64,000 nucleotides of DNA from Septoria linicola. Taxonomy: Eukaryota; Ascomycota; Dothideomycetes; Mycosphaerellales; Mycosphaerellaceae. Below, one piece after another: positions 10,725 to 20,804 of the stretch. The stretch covers positions 3,100,001-3,164,000 of the forward strand of contig CP099418.1 in assembly GCA_024114885.1 (NCBI GenBank). Reading direction: 5' to 3'. The position numbers and the translations under genes are program-made. The notes beneath the pieces are model-generated. The model saw nothing but the letters and a program-made list of their open reading frames with translations. It was not told where the DNA came from and did no database searches. How positions within the stretch are numbered: position 1 is the first letter of the stretch; every line of letters starts with the position of its first letter.

Positions 10725-10865
10725 AGCAACGTGAAGAGCTCGGCAAGCCTCTGAGAACTGGTGCTGAACAACTTGATGTTGCACGAAGCCAGCTACATCA
10801 CCACGTTGTCGCAGTACATGTAATGTTATCTTGAGCTTACATCTCGAAGTGGTGCATACTCTGTA

Positions 10866-12557
10866 CTATTTATGGCTGTTCATCTGAACCACGATTTTAT
10901 TCTCCGCGTCAATCCACCGAAGTCCTAACTTCCTGACGCCTCCTTCACTGGCCGTGTATAACAAAACGTAAATATGCCCAACGATCTCTCCCCAGCAGTA
11001 CACCCTCACGACACTAAAATTGGTCTCTTGCTCACAGAGACTGCTGACCTCCGACGGAGGATCAATTTCTGGCAGAAGTTGTTGGTCGATTCCCCGAGTA
11101 CACCACACTCCCCAGCCTGCGCTTCCATTTCCTATCCAGTCATCCAAATGTCGCCAGAACGCAATTTTCTTACTCGCGCTCCACGATGCGCAGTGAATTG
11201 ACCAGTGCCCTCTCTCAAGAGTACTTATTGGGCGGGATATGGTATACGGCTTGTATGCTGATGCAAATGTGGCGTACAATGTCCGCAGTTCGTTGGTCAC
11301 ATGAGTGTCAAACTCCTTGACGGAGACTGTCGGCCTTCGGGCATGAATCTCTGCACCGAGAGTACTTAGCTCTGCTTCATCTGTGGCCGTTGTAGGAGCC
11401 TCGCGAGGCTTCGAAGGTAGATCGAAGCGAGGGTGGTTATAAATCATTGCAGATATATGCGATACTGCTACCCGAGCACATTCCAATGCTGTTCCAACAT
11501 CCGGCTCGTTGATCACATCCCTGCCTGTTACCTGGGCCGGAGTGTAGCTTCGATAACCCGACGTTTGGCACACTGCAGCGAGCGTTTCGAGAGGGCCTGC
11601 ATCGCGAACAATGTCGATGTGACGGTCTGGTAGAAGAGCGGTGGTCATCGGCTCATTGTTGGAATGCTCATTGCTTCTGCCATTCGTCGAGGAATCGCTC
11701 CAAGAGTAGGACCTAGGCAATTCTGATGTGGTCTCGTCGCTGGCCGGTGTCGCTTCTGAGCAAATGGCGGGATCCACGTGGCGGAGGGGAGTGTTCACTG
11801 CTGGCGCGCTGCTAGACGGGCTTTCGAACAGCGGCTTCTGTATTCCTGGAATGCGAGCATGACGCTCGTTCTCATTAGCGGCCGTGTGGCGCGCATACTT
11901 CCTTTGCAGTTCTGACTTCCCAGTAGGTGTCGCGACAGGGGCATCACTTCCTGGTGACTTCCGTTTGCAGAGTATTTCGAATGCCTTCCCATGGCGCTGA
12001 GTCGCAGAAGGACTCCCGCGCCCCGACTTGGGATCTCGCGGGGATCTAACAAGCTGGGCTCTGGGATTCGTAATCCATTCAGTCGGGACTGGTCTGGGTC
12101 TTTCAGTCGGAGAAGCTGCTGTAGCTGCAGTTGATGAAGTAACCAACTGGCTTTCTAGCGCAGTGTAGGCAAGCTGGGTATTGTCAATATACTCCAGCGC
12201 AGTGTAAGCCAGCTGAGTATTATCAATACATTCCGGCGAAGTCTGGGAGCGTGAGGTACCAGTAGGGTTCTCATACCCCTCGGGGTCACACGCGCTCATA
12301 TGATCATGGTTCTGCTGCTTCCTGCTGTTAGAATGGCCGGGCACGCCACTGTTTGCTACTCGCGCCACAATATCTGAATCGACGCATATCCCATCCTGCA
12401 GCAGATTGCTCGGCTCACTTCGTGTGGCAGATGCGATCCTCGTCGGCCCATGGCCGTGCAAAGATAAGTACGCCTCAGCTTGTGCGATTGCTTGCTGATC
12501 GACAGATTTCAGACTCGAAGCGCCGGCGTGCACAAGCAGTATTGTCCGCCGATCCAT
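10866..12557 (-). CDS. Large low-complexity fungal protein of unknown function
   Basis: An intronless 563-aa frame starting at ATG 12557. Residues 1-330 are Ser/Thr/Pro-rich and apparently disordered, with a perfect-phase 13-residue tandem duplication at 110-135 (IDNTQLAYTALE repeated). Residues ~350-563 look folded: SHISAMIYNHPRFDLPSK, THVTNELRTLYATFASAYKP, WSIHCASWSASKKIAFWRHL, DDWIGNGSAGWGVWCTRG and a C-terminal strand-rich segment (VYCWGEIVGHIYVLLYTASE). The Trp-rich block suggests a compact domain, but I do not recognise it. The start (MDRRTILLVHAGASSL) is hydrophobic without being a clear signal peptide, so an upstream or downstream start is possible. It is convergent with the small mitochondrial gene. 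Confidence 0.65.
   Translation of the reverse strand: MDRRTILLVHAGASSLKSVDQQAIAQAEAYLSLHGHGPTRIASATRSEPSNLLQDGICVDSDIVARVANSGVPGHSNSRKQQNHDHMSACDPEGYENPTGTSRSQTSPECIDNTQLAYTALEYIDNTQLAYTALESQLVTSSTAATAASPTERPRPVPTEWITNPRAQLVRSPRDPKSGRGSPSATQRHGKAFEILCKRKSPGSDAPVATPTGKSELQRKYARHTAANENERHARIPGIQKPLFESPSSSAPAVNTPLRHVDPAICSEATPASDETTSELPRSYSWSDSSTNGRSNEHSNNEPMTTALLPDRHIDIVRDAGPLETLAAVCQTSGYRSYTPAQVTGRDVINEPDVGTALECARVAVSHISAMIYNHPRFDLPSKPREAPTTATDEAELSTLGAEIHARRPTVSVKEFDTHVTNELRTLYATFASAYKPYTISRPISTLERGHWSIHCASWSASKKIAFWRHLDDWIGNGSAGWGVWCTRGIDQQLLPEIDPPSEVSSLCEQETNFSVVRVYCWGEIVGHIYVLLYTASEGGVRKLGLRWIDAENKIVVQMNSHK
12153..12230 (-). repeat. Two tandem 39-bp units inside a coding region
   Basis: Two adjacent 39-bp units encode residues 110-122 and 123-135 of the unknown protein at 10866..12557. 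Each reads (C/Y)IDNTQLAYTALE. The copies differ at several third positions (for example GTATTGTCAATATA against GTATTATCAATACA on the forward strand), so the duplication is not very recent, yet the peptides differ only at the first residue. Confidence 0.85.
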
Positions 12558-12828
12558 CCCTCGGCCAGGTTCTCACGTCCATGACAGGCGTCAATATCGA
12601 CAGAAGGTTAGGAGTGTTCCGTCGTGAGCTTCAGCCTTCGGTGCAAGCAGATCGGGAGGCGAGAAATGGGAGGCAAGCACAACAAAGCACAGATGACTTA
12701 GCGCCGGCAGTTGCCGCCGCAACATCACGTGTCAATATCAATATCAGTTGAAAATGAAAATATCATACATAGATTGCAAGCTACATAGAGTGTCATAATT
12801 GAACATCTCACTTGCGCCTTCCAATCTC

Positions 12829-15414
12829 TCATTCGTCCGAAAGCTCCTCGTTGTAGCTGACTTTGCCCTTGACCGATCGTCGGCTTGTTGTTCTCGAGAC
12901 TGCTGGTCTTGTCGCTGTCGATGCTTTTGAAGTCACTTCATCGGCCTGATCCCGCATTTCGAGCTCCTCTTCGGAGTCATCGCTCGAGCTGGGCGTAGGG
13001 ACAGACTGAGCCTCCTTTTTCACTTTCGGCTGTTTCTTCGGCTGCTGCTTCAAAGCGGCCTTTGCCTCAGCGAGGGCAACTTTGTTGGCAGCCTTGGCCT
13101 CAGCTTCCTGCGTCTTCAAAGCCGCCTTCTCAGCATCTGACTTGGCTTTCTTCTTCATCGCCGCTTTGGCCTTCTTTGTGGCGAGAGTAGCCTCAGGATC
13201 TGACTCTTCGCTCTCTTCAGCCTTGACCACGGGTTTGCCTTCTTTGGCGGCCTTTTTCTCTGCCTCCCTTGCTGCATAAAGAGCTGCAGCCTCTTTCTTG
13301 ATTTTTTCGCTCTTCTCTGTGGGATCCTTCTTCTTCACTTCCTTTTTCTTTGGTCGTAACCACTCCTCCATGGTCGGCGGCCAGTACACTCGACCTTCTG
13401 GCCCACCCATTCCCACCTCGTCGTCAGGAATCAAGTCCGGCTCAGGTTCATCATCGGACTTCTTCTTCCTATTCAATGCCTGCAAAGCTAATTTATTGTC
13501 GTCGTTTCGTGTATAGGGCAGGACATCATTGAACGCATCATAACCTGGTAGCTTGAAAGTGCGCATGAGTTCGAAAACTGCTTGTTCTTTGTCCTTTGCT
13601 TCAATCATAAGATCCCTGCGAAATAGTGGACATAAGTCAGCGATTGTCTCAGACACGAGGGTTATGTTCACTGAAAACTTACATGTCGGGCGCGCATGGT
13701 GGCAAAGATGCTACGCGGGGGTTGTGTTTACGCCGCTGTCGACCGGTGATAGCCTGAGGGGTGGGTTCCGAGTAATGCATCTTTTGCTTGATACCTTTCC
13801 GAGTCCAGGTCGCAGTGATTCTTGGATATAGCTCCATGATGTCTTTGGTACCTTCGCGTATCTTGTCTGCATCGAAGATAATGTTATGATGGTGATAATC
13901 CCTTGAGGTCCGTCAGCGTGATGAAGGATCGTACGCGAATGGTGCGAGCGACTTACAAGACCATTGGAATATTCAGCTCCTCACATATCGGAAGGAGGTC
14001 ATGTACCGACCAAATCACGTCGTCATTCTCCAACACCAACCGATTCTTGATGCTCTGGTTCAATTTCGCGTAATTCTCGCGGAATCTTTGCAATGTCTCT
14101 TCCTTGCCCTCAAAGAGACCACCCATGTGCATAATCATCACAGCATCTCGATTCATTTGTTCTGGCAAGCTTAGTAGCGTCAACAGCTCGTCGTGGTACT
14201 CCAAGTCTCGGAACGCGTTGTCAATGACAGACTTCCGCGGACTGCCAAGCTGTGTGAACTGGCCTGGATGTGTCGTCACCCGATGTCCATAGTGAGCAAT
14301 GGTTCTTCCAGCCTCTGCCAGGGCTTCAGCGGCGAAGCTGGCGAGTTTATAGCCGTACTCTGGATGTGATGCGAAGGGAAACATCTCCGACGACAACCTG
14401 AAGAATTTGATGTTATACCGATCATTCCATCGAATCATCTTGATGATGTCTTTCACATTAGCTATACCCAAGTCCTCCACATACTTCTGCCCTAGGGCCA
14501 AGTCTGCTGGCTTTTCCTTATCGGGTCGATTTTTCGTTGCATGCTCTGGCTGTGACGGGTCCCGTAGAGGATGTCTATGCTCAAGTATGGACTGAATGCG
14601 ACATGTACGTGAGCTGAACTACATTAAGCCTGTCAGCTGAACTTGCAACGATACTGGATAGGATCCAAGCACTACTTACCACAGGAGGATTGGAATTCCG
14701 CAAGTATGTGTTGAGACAGCAGTACCCTAGTCTACCTTTCCATGGCAAAGGCAAAAAGTCGCTGTTGACTGGAGGCGGCCGAGCAAGGGCTTCTTTTATC
14801 TCTTCGGGATCTGCATCCTCGTCACCTTCGCCCTCCGGGTCTCTAGGCTCCGTGTCCGCAGCCTTCTTGGGTTTGGTTGTTGCTGGTGCAACTTGATCGG
14901 TGGATTGTGTCGCGGAGCTCTTCTTGGCTTTACTCGTCTTTGCCGGAGTGGCAATTGCCCCATCGTCGCCGACTGTTTCTGCTGCGGCCTTCTTTGCTCG
15001 GCCTCTCTTCTTGGGGACAGGAGCCACTTGCTCGACACTCTCTGGCACATCGCTCAAGGAGCTATCTACATTGACGCCATTCGTTTGGTTGCCAACCGGT
15101 CCTGGCACAATGCTCTCGTTGACATCGCTGTCTGGAGAGGCCCGAAGTGCGTCCGGCGCGTCTATGATTTCGCTGTTGCGGTCGGGATTTGTGATAGCTA
15201 CAGACGCGGCAGTACGTGCTGAAGCCCTTCGCTTGAGTGGTGGTGCAGCTGGATCACTGTGCGGTATCGCCTTGAACGGATCGTTCGATCGTTTCCTCTT
15301 GGCTGGAGGCATGATCGCCGAGTAGTGGCGAGAGCCTGACTTGAACGACCTGACGTGAAAGCTGCAGTACCTAGCTACCGCAAGTCGTCGTGTTAAAAAA
15401 GTGAATGCAAACAT
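12829..15414 (-). CDS. UVE1: UVE1, UV-damage endonuclease (UVDE)
   Basis: UVDE nicks DNA directly 5' of UV photoproducts and some other lesions, starting an alternative excision repair route. Four exons, 15414..14680, 14618..13957, 13901..13683 and 13615..12829, give 800 aa; introns are 61, 55 and 67 bp. The first ATG (15414) adds a 34-residue Arg-rich, acid-free leader (MFAFTFLTRRLAVARYCSFH) resembling a mitochondrial presequence; the next ATG (15312) starts at MPPAKRKRSNDPF with a nuclear-signal-like KRKR. After a Lys/Ala-rich linker the TIM-barrel domain begins at LPLPWKGRLGYCCLNTYLRN. Metal-site motifs are present: FRLSSEMFPF, HRVTTHPGQFTQLGSPRKSV, MIMHMGGLFEGKE, LVLENDD and LDYHHHNIIFDADK. 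The tail (~200 residues) is Lys/Ala-rich coiled-coil-like and extends well past the catalytic domain. Family identity is certain. Confidence 0.95.
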
Positions 15415-16058
15415 GCAGACTCTAAACTTCAAAGGGATGAAAACACAAAGTAAATTGAGCTCCCATGATTTCCCAGGCACGCGACGTGGTGGTGAGGTCA
15501 CTGCAACACGATCTGAGATCTGCTAGATCGATCTGGTCTCGATTAGGAAGCGATATGACTCGCGTGCACGCGATCAAGACACGAAGCCCTTGCACAACTG
15601 ACTGAAATACGCATGAATATCATGAACAGTTCGAATGGATGCCATGTTTTCATGCATGTTTCCATGCATTGCGTGGTCTCGATGCTGGCTTCCGTATGTT
15701 CGATGGCTGTGGTCTGTTCACGCTTCGCTTCGTGGAACAGATCGTCATTGCACGTACACTGTGTGGATGAGTACTGCTCGTCAAGAACAGTTCCGAGCTC
15801 CCTTACTGTTCTCGATGACCATTTGCTTGTCTCTTGTGACTTCGGTCGCGTGCAATTGTGCTGTCAACACTACCGTGATACAGAGTTGCATTGGGCAGTT
15901 GGCTGCTAACTTCGAGGCAAACAAAGAGGTTTGTACAGCCTCAAATGGCACACATTGTTCGTCCAGAACAAAGACAGCCCAAAGCAGTAAGTGATGGGCT
16001 GGATGCACTATGGCAGCTCGTCCTGCGCGGTGATTAAATCTTTGCCCTTACCTTAGCG
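15415..16058. other. Intergenic region upstream of UVE1, no convincing gene
   Basis: This 644-bp gap separates divergent genes and should contain both promoters. Two overlapping forward frames near 15613-15994 exist, but they have shadow-like composition (Cys/Trp/Ser/Met-rich) and no ATG supported by splice or domain evidence. The sequence repeats motifs such as CATGTTTTCATGCATGTTTCCATGCATT around 15643-15670. Confidence 0.45.
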
Positions 16059-16507
16059 ATGTGCTGCCATAGCCGTAACATTTACTCGACGTGTGGGCAC
16101 AGCTCATTCTGCCCACGGCCTCTCATTGAATGTCGCCATGCATCTTTTGAACCCGCAATACCATGGTCCACAGGATGCGAAATTGTGGCGCATCCTTACA
16201 AAAGCCTACGGCTCAATGAGCTATGCCCACCTTGCAGCTGCACGCGAGAGACATTGCTGCAGGAGATCGAGCAGAAGCAAATTGTCAAGTTTGATGAATG
16301 GCAATGGAAACCGGCTGAGGTGGGACAGACATTCGGTCCAAGAAGCTGGAAGACCGCGTTGAAGAGGGAGGAAAGAAGTTCGAGCCTCCGCCGACACCAA
16401 AGACGCCTAAACAGGGTAGGAGAAATGCGAATTCGATCAATAGATTCAGTTGGAGGAAAAGTAAGCGGAAGAGTGGAAAGGCCAACAGTAATATCATTGT
16501 CGAGTGA
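16059..16507 (+). CDS. Small Cys-containing fungal gene with an apparent frame change
   Basis: ATG 16059 opens a frame with a His/Cys-rich head (MCCHSRNIYSTCGHSSFCPR, then NELCPPCSCTRE), which looks like a small zinc-binding or disulfide-rich module, followed by the helix LLQEIEQKQIVKFDEWQWKP. From about 16319 the most protein-like frame is a different one: it reads KKLEDRVEEGGKKFEPPPTP and then KTPKQGRRNANSINRF, stopping at 16507. The original frame stays open to 16811, but with Arg/Ser-rich composition. A 59-bp intron 16284..16342 (weak donor GTCAAG, acceptor CCAAG) would join the two frames, at the cost of removing KFDEWQWKP. A 1-nt error or genuine frameshift is equally possible. No function is assigned. 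Confidence 0.45.
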
Positions 16508-16734
16508 ATCAGAGAGGAGCAAGATTTGTATAGTCAGCACGGAATTACCCGCGCTTGCACCTCGCCATGTACTTGCTTGCCAGTTTGCCAGGCACACAGC
16601 ACACGCCAGGATCTTCTCAAGTGCGCCATTGACCGACATAATCCACCTCGAGCGACAATCCAGAGTCTTGCAGACCGTTCAAGTAGCTTCGGCGCCCACG
16701 CCAGACCACGAGCACGACCGCAAACCTCAGCACA

Positions 16735-17102
16735 ATGCCAACTCCCGAGTCCGAATCGTTCAAAGCTGCGAAGCCCAAGGTCGCACCCACATTCGACGGT
16801 GTGGATTATGATGACAACAAAGCGCTGAAGGCCGCCCAAGACGCGATCATTCGGGAGCAATGGGTGCAGAGCATGATGGCGAGGCTGATACGCGAAGAGA
16901 TGGGCAAGTGCTACTACAAGGAGGGCGTGAACCACTTGGAGAAGTGCGGGCATTTGAGGGGTGAGCGCGACAATGCTGTATAGTGTATTTTGCTGCGAGA
17001 AGCTGACAAGTTGGACCAGAACGATATTTGCAGCAACTAAAACACTCCAAGATCAAGGGTTATCTGTTTGACCAGCAAAACTACGTGCCGAAGACGGAGT
17101 AG
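16735..17102 (+). CDS. NADH:ubiquinone oxidoreductase (complex I) 12-kDa accessory subunit
   Basis: This is an accessory subunit of mitochondrial complex I, the proton-pumping NADH dehydrogenase of the inner membrane. Two exons, 16735..16960 and 17020..17102, give 102 aa. It begins MPTPESESFKAAKPKVAPTF, continues DGVDYDDNKALKAAQDAIIR and contains the subunit's signature REEMGKCYYKEGVNHLEKCG, whose paired Cys fit a CHCH-like disulfide helix pair. After the 59-bp intron it resumes ERYLQQLKHSKIKGYLFDQQ and ends NYVPKTE. The sequence closely recalls the Neurospora 12.3-kDa subunit, probably the counterpart of mammalian NDUFB10/PDSW; the latter equivalence is from memory. Length matches the family. 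Its promoter would overlap the 3' part of the preceding Cys-rich gene. Confidence 0.93.
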
Positions 17103-17574
17103 GCGGGAATGCCTGGAAGCGTTCTCTAGAAGGAGAAGAGGGTACAGGAACGCCAAAGATGCAACGCGAGACGGTCTGAAATGTAGTGTCGCCGCAGCGA
17201 GCATTTGCGACGAGTACCAATGTACAGAGTGTTGGCTTTGATCTGACGCAGACATGGTCGCAGGGTTGATATTGATTCATCAAGCGTCTATCGAAATGTC
17301 GTTGATACTACGGGCAGTCGCAATGATTATAGGCTTCCTGGGACAATACCAGCAAGCAAAAGGTATCGCCAAAGCGAGGCAGATCATATATCAGCGAAGC
17401 AATGAGTGCCACCAATGGCGGGGAGGCTGGCTTGAGCTGCATAAATCTGCCGATTCGTTGCTCTCGTAAATGTGCGCGCGGACATGCCGGCCCTTTCTGT
17501 GGCTGTGAACAGCCTGGCGCAGTGATCGTATGCCAAATTTCCAAGCAAGATTACTCATCATCAGAGTTGCCGAC
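17103..17574. other. Region between convergent genes, no gene seen
   Basis: About 470 bp between the complex I subunit stop and the glutaredoxin stop. Short frames on both strands (for example 17254..17469 forward, reading MVAGLILIHQASIEMSLILR) lack any supporting feature. It should contain the 3' untranslated regions of both genes. Confidence 0.45.
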
Positions 17575-18511
17575 TCAAGCTGTGATGCCGGGGCCACCCT
17601 TCTTTACTGCATAGTCAGCCATGAAGTCCGGATTGGTGTCGAACTCCTCCTTGAGCTAGAAAAGAAGGATTAGCAGGAACCTTCACAGCCACCAGACCAA
17701 GAGCCAAACTTACGATATCCAGACCGCCCACCAGCTCACCATCACAGTAGACCTGAGGGAACGTAGGCCAGTCACTGAATTCCTTCAGACCTTGCCGTAC
17801 CTCGTCATCGGCCAATATGTTGAAGAAGCCATATCGCACGCCTTTCTCCCTAAGAATGCTGACAGTCTGCCTTGAGAAGCCGCACTGAGGCGCGGACGGT
17901 GTACCCTTCATGAACAGCATGACTGGCGCAGCTTTGACCAGTTCCGCCAAGCGCTTGTTCAAGTCTTCTGTGCTCTGCTCGCCGTTCACATGCCCCTCCG
18001 TGCTCTGAGGTGCGGTCTGCTGCTCGCCCGACCCCGGCTTGTATTGCGACAATGAAGTGCCGTTCGTAGACTCTGCACCACCCATGGCTGTGTCACGGTC
18101 TTGCTCCTGCTTCGTCACCTGCTGCTTTGGTGGGAGCGACGCACCAGTCTTGCCGTCGCCTCCTGCATGTCGCTCAACTGCTGTTCTGACCTTGTTCGCA
18201 TCGGTTCCGGTGATCTGCTCGAGGACTTTGCCGTCCTTTTGGAGCACCACGAGTGGTACCTGCGTCACATCATAGCGCTCGCTGATGTCGGACAGTTCCT
18301 CGGCATCTAGACTGAGGAAGGCAACACGTGGAGGCGTTGAGACTTCGTATGTTGAGGCCAGAGTCGTCAAGATGGTTAACATTTGCTTGCATGGCTCGGC
18401 CCATGGTGCGTGGAAATAGACCACAGCCAGAGTGGTTGCTGGCAGCTCTGCGACGGCACTGTCAAAGGCCTGTTCGGTGTCGACTTCGTGTAGCTGCGAG
18501 CCGGTCGCCAT
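17575..18511 (-). CDS. GRX4: Monothiol glutaredoxin GRX3/4 (thioredoxin-glutaredoxin fusion)
   Basis: Grx3/4 proteins are cytosolic/nuclear [2Fe-2S]-binding regulators of iron homeostasis. Two exons, 18511..17714 and 17655..17575, give 292 aa; the 58-bp intron lies near the C-terminus and restores GGLDILKEEFDTNPDFMADY. Residues ~1-115 form a thioredoxin-like domain with a degenerate WAEPC active site (HAPWAEPCKQMLTILTTLAS). A Gln/Ser-rich linker follows, then the glutaredoxin domain: APVMLFMKGTPSAPQCGFSR with the monothiol CGFS motif, DWPTFPQVYCDGELVGGLDI and a Lys-Gly-rich tail. ATG 18511 (MATGSQLHEV) is preferred because it sits at the thioredoxin fold; an in-frame ATG at 18637 would add 42 His/Thr-rich residues encoded by a GT/CA microsatellite and is unlikely. 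It is divergent from RPF2. The symbol could equally be GRX3. Confidence 0.92.
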
Positions 18512-18580
18512 GCTTGCGATTCTGGTTGAGAACGGTATTGTGTCGGTGGTTTGGGGTCGTCGAATAGGTGAATGATGTGG

Positions 18581-18602
18581 TGTGTGTGTGTGTATGTGTG
18601 TG
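18581..18602. repeat. GT/CA microsatellite in the GRX/RPF2 shared promoter
   Basis: About 22 bp of alternating TG with one interruption (TGTGTGTGTGTGTATGTGTG...), 70-90 bp upstream of the glutaredoxin ATG. It lies in the 279-bp region shared with the divergent RPF2 gene and is probably in the glutaredoxin 5' UTR. Confidence 0.9.
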
Positions 18603-18790
18603 AATTGAGAGCAAAATGTTGCTCTCGTGAGGGACATGTCGCAATACGGTGGCGCCGATAAGCTTGCTTATCTCGGCAGCGAGCCGAGATAATTTTGTTC
18701 TTGCGATCCGTAGCTTTCGAGGCCGATGCTGCTACAACTCCACCACGACAACCATTACCACATCCACAGCACTCGATTTCCCACGCGACC

Positions 18791-19868
18791 ATGTCGCTTC
18801 CCATCCGCGAGGTGAAGCCCAAGAACGCCAAGACCAAGCGGTATCTGGAAAACAAAGGGCCGCAGGTGGTGGAAAATCCTAAATCGACCCTCTTCCTGCG
18901 CTACACAAAGTGTCCGGAAATCGTGCAACTGGTGCTCAAGGATCTGAGTCGTCTGAAGGAGCCGCTGGTGGTCAAATTCACCAAAAAGGAGAGCAAATAC
19001 CCGTTCGAGGACGCCACCAGTTTCGAGTTCTGGGCCGACAAGAATGACACGAGTCTGATGGTCTACGGCTCGCACAGCAAAAAGCGACCACATTGCGTGA
19101 CCTTGATGCGCATGTTCGGCTACAAGGTGCTGGACATGCTGGAGTTGCTCATCGACCCCGAGACGTTTCGCAGCTTGTCGCAATTCAAGAATGCCAAAGC
19201 TGCAGTGGGCCTCAAGCCTCTGCTGTCCTTCTCTGGAAGCGCTTTCGAATCGCCCATACAAAACGACTATACGCTTGCAAAGTCCCTACTATTGGATCTT
19301 TTCAAGGGCTCTGACACTGACAAAGTGGACGTGGAGGGTCTCAAGTACATGATCCACTTCACGGTGGATGAGGAGGAGCAGGAAGGAGTCAAGCCGCAAA
19401 TACACATGCGATCGTACCTGATCAGCTCGAGAAAGGGGCAAACATCCAGCTTGCCGAAGATTGACGTTGAAGAGATGGGGCCCAGAATTGATTTCAGGGT
19501 TGGCCGCAAGCAGGATGCAGATCCTGATATGTTGAAGGAGGCGATGAGGAAGCCTAAGACGACAGAGGTGAGTCTTGATCTCCTGCGAAGGATTGCACGG
19601 TGCTTCGCAAGGCTGCTACGTTGCTTTCTGCTAACCATCTCCCTCACAGGCCAAACCCAAGAAGAACATTGAAACAGATCTGATTGGAGACAAGATCGGC
19701 CGCATCCATACTGGCCGACAAGACTTGAGCCAACTGCAGACGAGGAAGATGAAGGGTCTCAAGCGCAGCAGAGACGTACCAGACGACGACGGCGATGTGG
19801 ACATGAGCGACGACGAAAACGGAGGTGTGCCGCTTGCCACAGACAAGCGACCAAGAATTGAGGTGTAA
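18791..19868 (+). CDS. RPF2: RPF2, Brix-domain ribosome biogenesis factor
   Basis: Rpf2 works with Rrs1 in the nucleolus to load the 5S RNP (5S rRNA, uL18, uL5) onto pre-60S particles. Two exons, 18791..19567 and 19650..19868, give 331 aa with an 82-bp intron. The start MSLPIREVKPKNAKTKRYLE is characteristic. The Brix domain follows: KSTLFLRYTKCPEIVQLVLK, LKEPLVVKFTKKESKYPFED, FWADKNDTSLMVYGSHSKKR and the RPHCVTLMRMFGYKVLDMLE segment. The C-terminal Brix half carries MIHFTVDEEEQEGVKPQIHM and MGPRIDFRVGRKQDADPDML. Exon 2 is a basic/acidic tail (KKNIETDLIGDKIGRIHTGR). The ATG sits in a good context (CGACCATGTCG). Confidence 0.95.
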
Positions 19869-20804
19869 GAGGCGATACGATTTTGACTGTAAATTTTCTT
19901 CGGTTCTTGTTCGCGTTCAAGCGTAGGCGCACGGCATGGAAAAGGTGGTCATTACTGGCATCAATGTGCCTTGAAGCTGTAGCAGTTGAGTATGCCAATG
20001 CTATGTTCACTACGAGGAGTGCGGATACCAATTCCCGATTACTGACTGCCCAGCTGTCGCTCACCGGAGTATAGATCGAACACAATTATCATCAGATTCC
20101 CGTTGGCCCTGAGTTGGACACCCATCCATGCTTTGAGTCGACAGACATGCATTGCTGCGTTCTTACCAGTTCACGCCTTGCCAGCCATTATGTTATCAAA
20201 AGGGACCATTTGAAGACGTGGGTCGAGCTAGAACTTAGAGCAGGCGAATACCCGTCTGCGTCAACTCAGTGTAGCGACCAATACGCTGCTCCCGAATAGC
20301 CAAATCATGGCTGCTATCGAGCTTACCGACCTCGCCGGATCGACGGCACCAGACACATGGGTTTGAAGCAAGTCGTTTGTATTCAGGCTAAATGCGTTGC
20401 ATGTCTCCTCACATGGTGTCTCCATTCACCTGCGTCGCCTGACCGGCATCACCCTCGTCTGGGGATCATTCAGCCGAAGCTCACAAGATCGCGGAGTATC
20501 GGGGCATGTTAGAAGGACGCGACAGCGTGGTCCAAGGCGTGCCTGCCTTTGAGGGCCTCATGCCTTCGATCTTGCCCTTTGTTGGCCATTCGTGTACCGC
20601 AGAGAGTGTCTGGTTGTCAAGCTTTAGCCGTGATCAGGCATTATCTTCGTTGCACAATGGCTCATCCATGTCTTCGTAGGATGACCTCTGGAGAGGCTAC
20701 ATATTGCAGGGCTGCCGCTCCAAGATGACCAGGTCACTGCTGGCTAGGCTTCAAGGAAATCAGCCTCTCTCATCCACTCTGTTCTAGTATCCCACAATCA
20801 CGAT
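19869..20804. other. Long intergenic region without a recognisable gene
   Basis: 936 bp between RPF2 and the sugar transporter, both on the forward strand. The open frames are all under 75 codons and have shadow-like composition; no splice-joined protein emerged on reading either strand. It must hold the transporter's promoter. No RNA gene or repeat was seen. Confidence 0.45.

Noticed and set aside
15613..15994. Two overlapping forward frames (98 and 119 codons)
   Set aside because: Met/Cys/Trp/Ser-rich, no signal peptide that survives inspection, and no splice or domain support.
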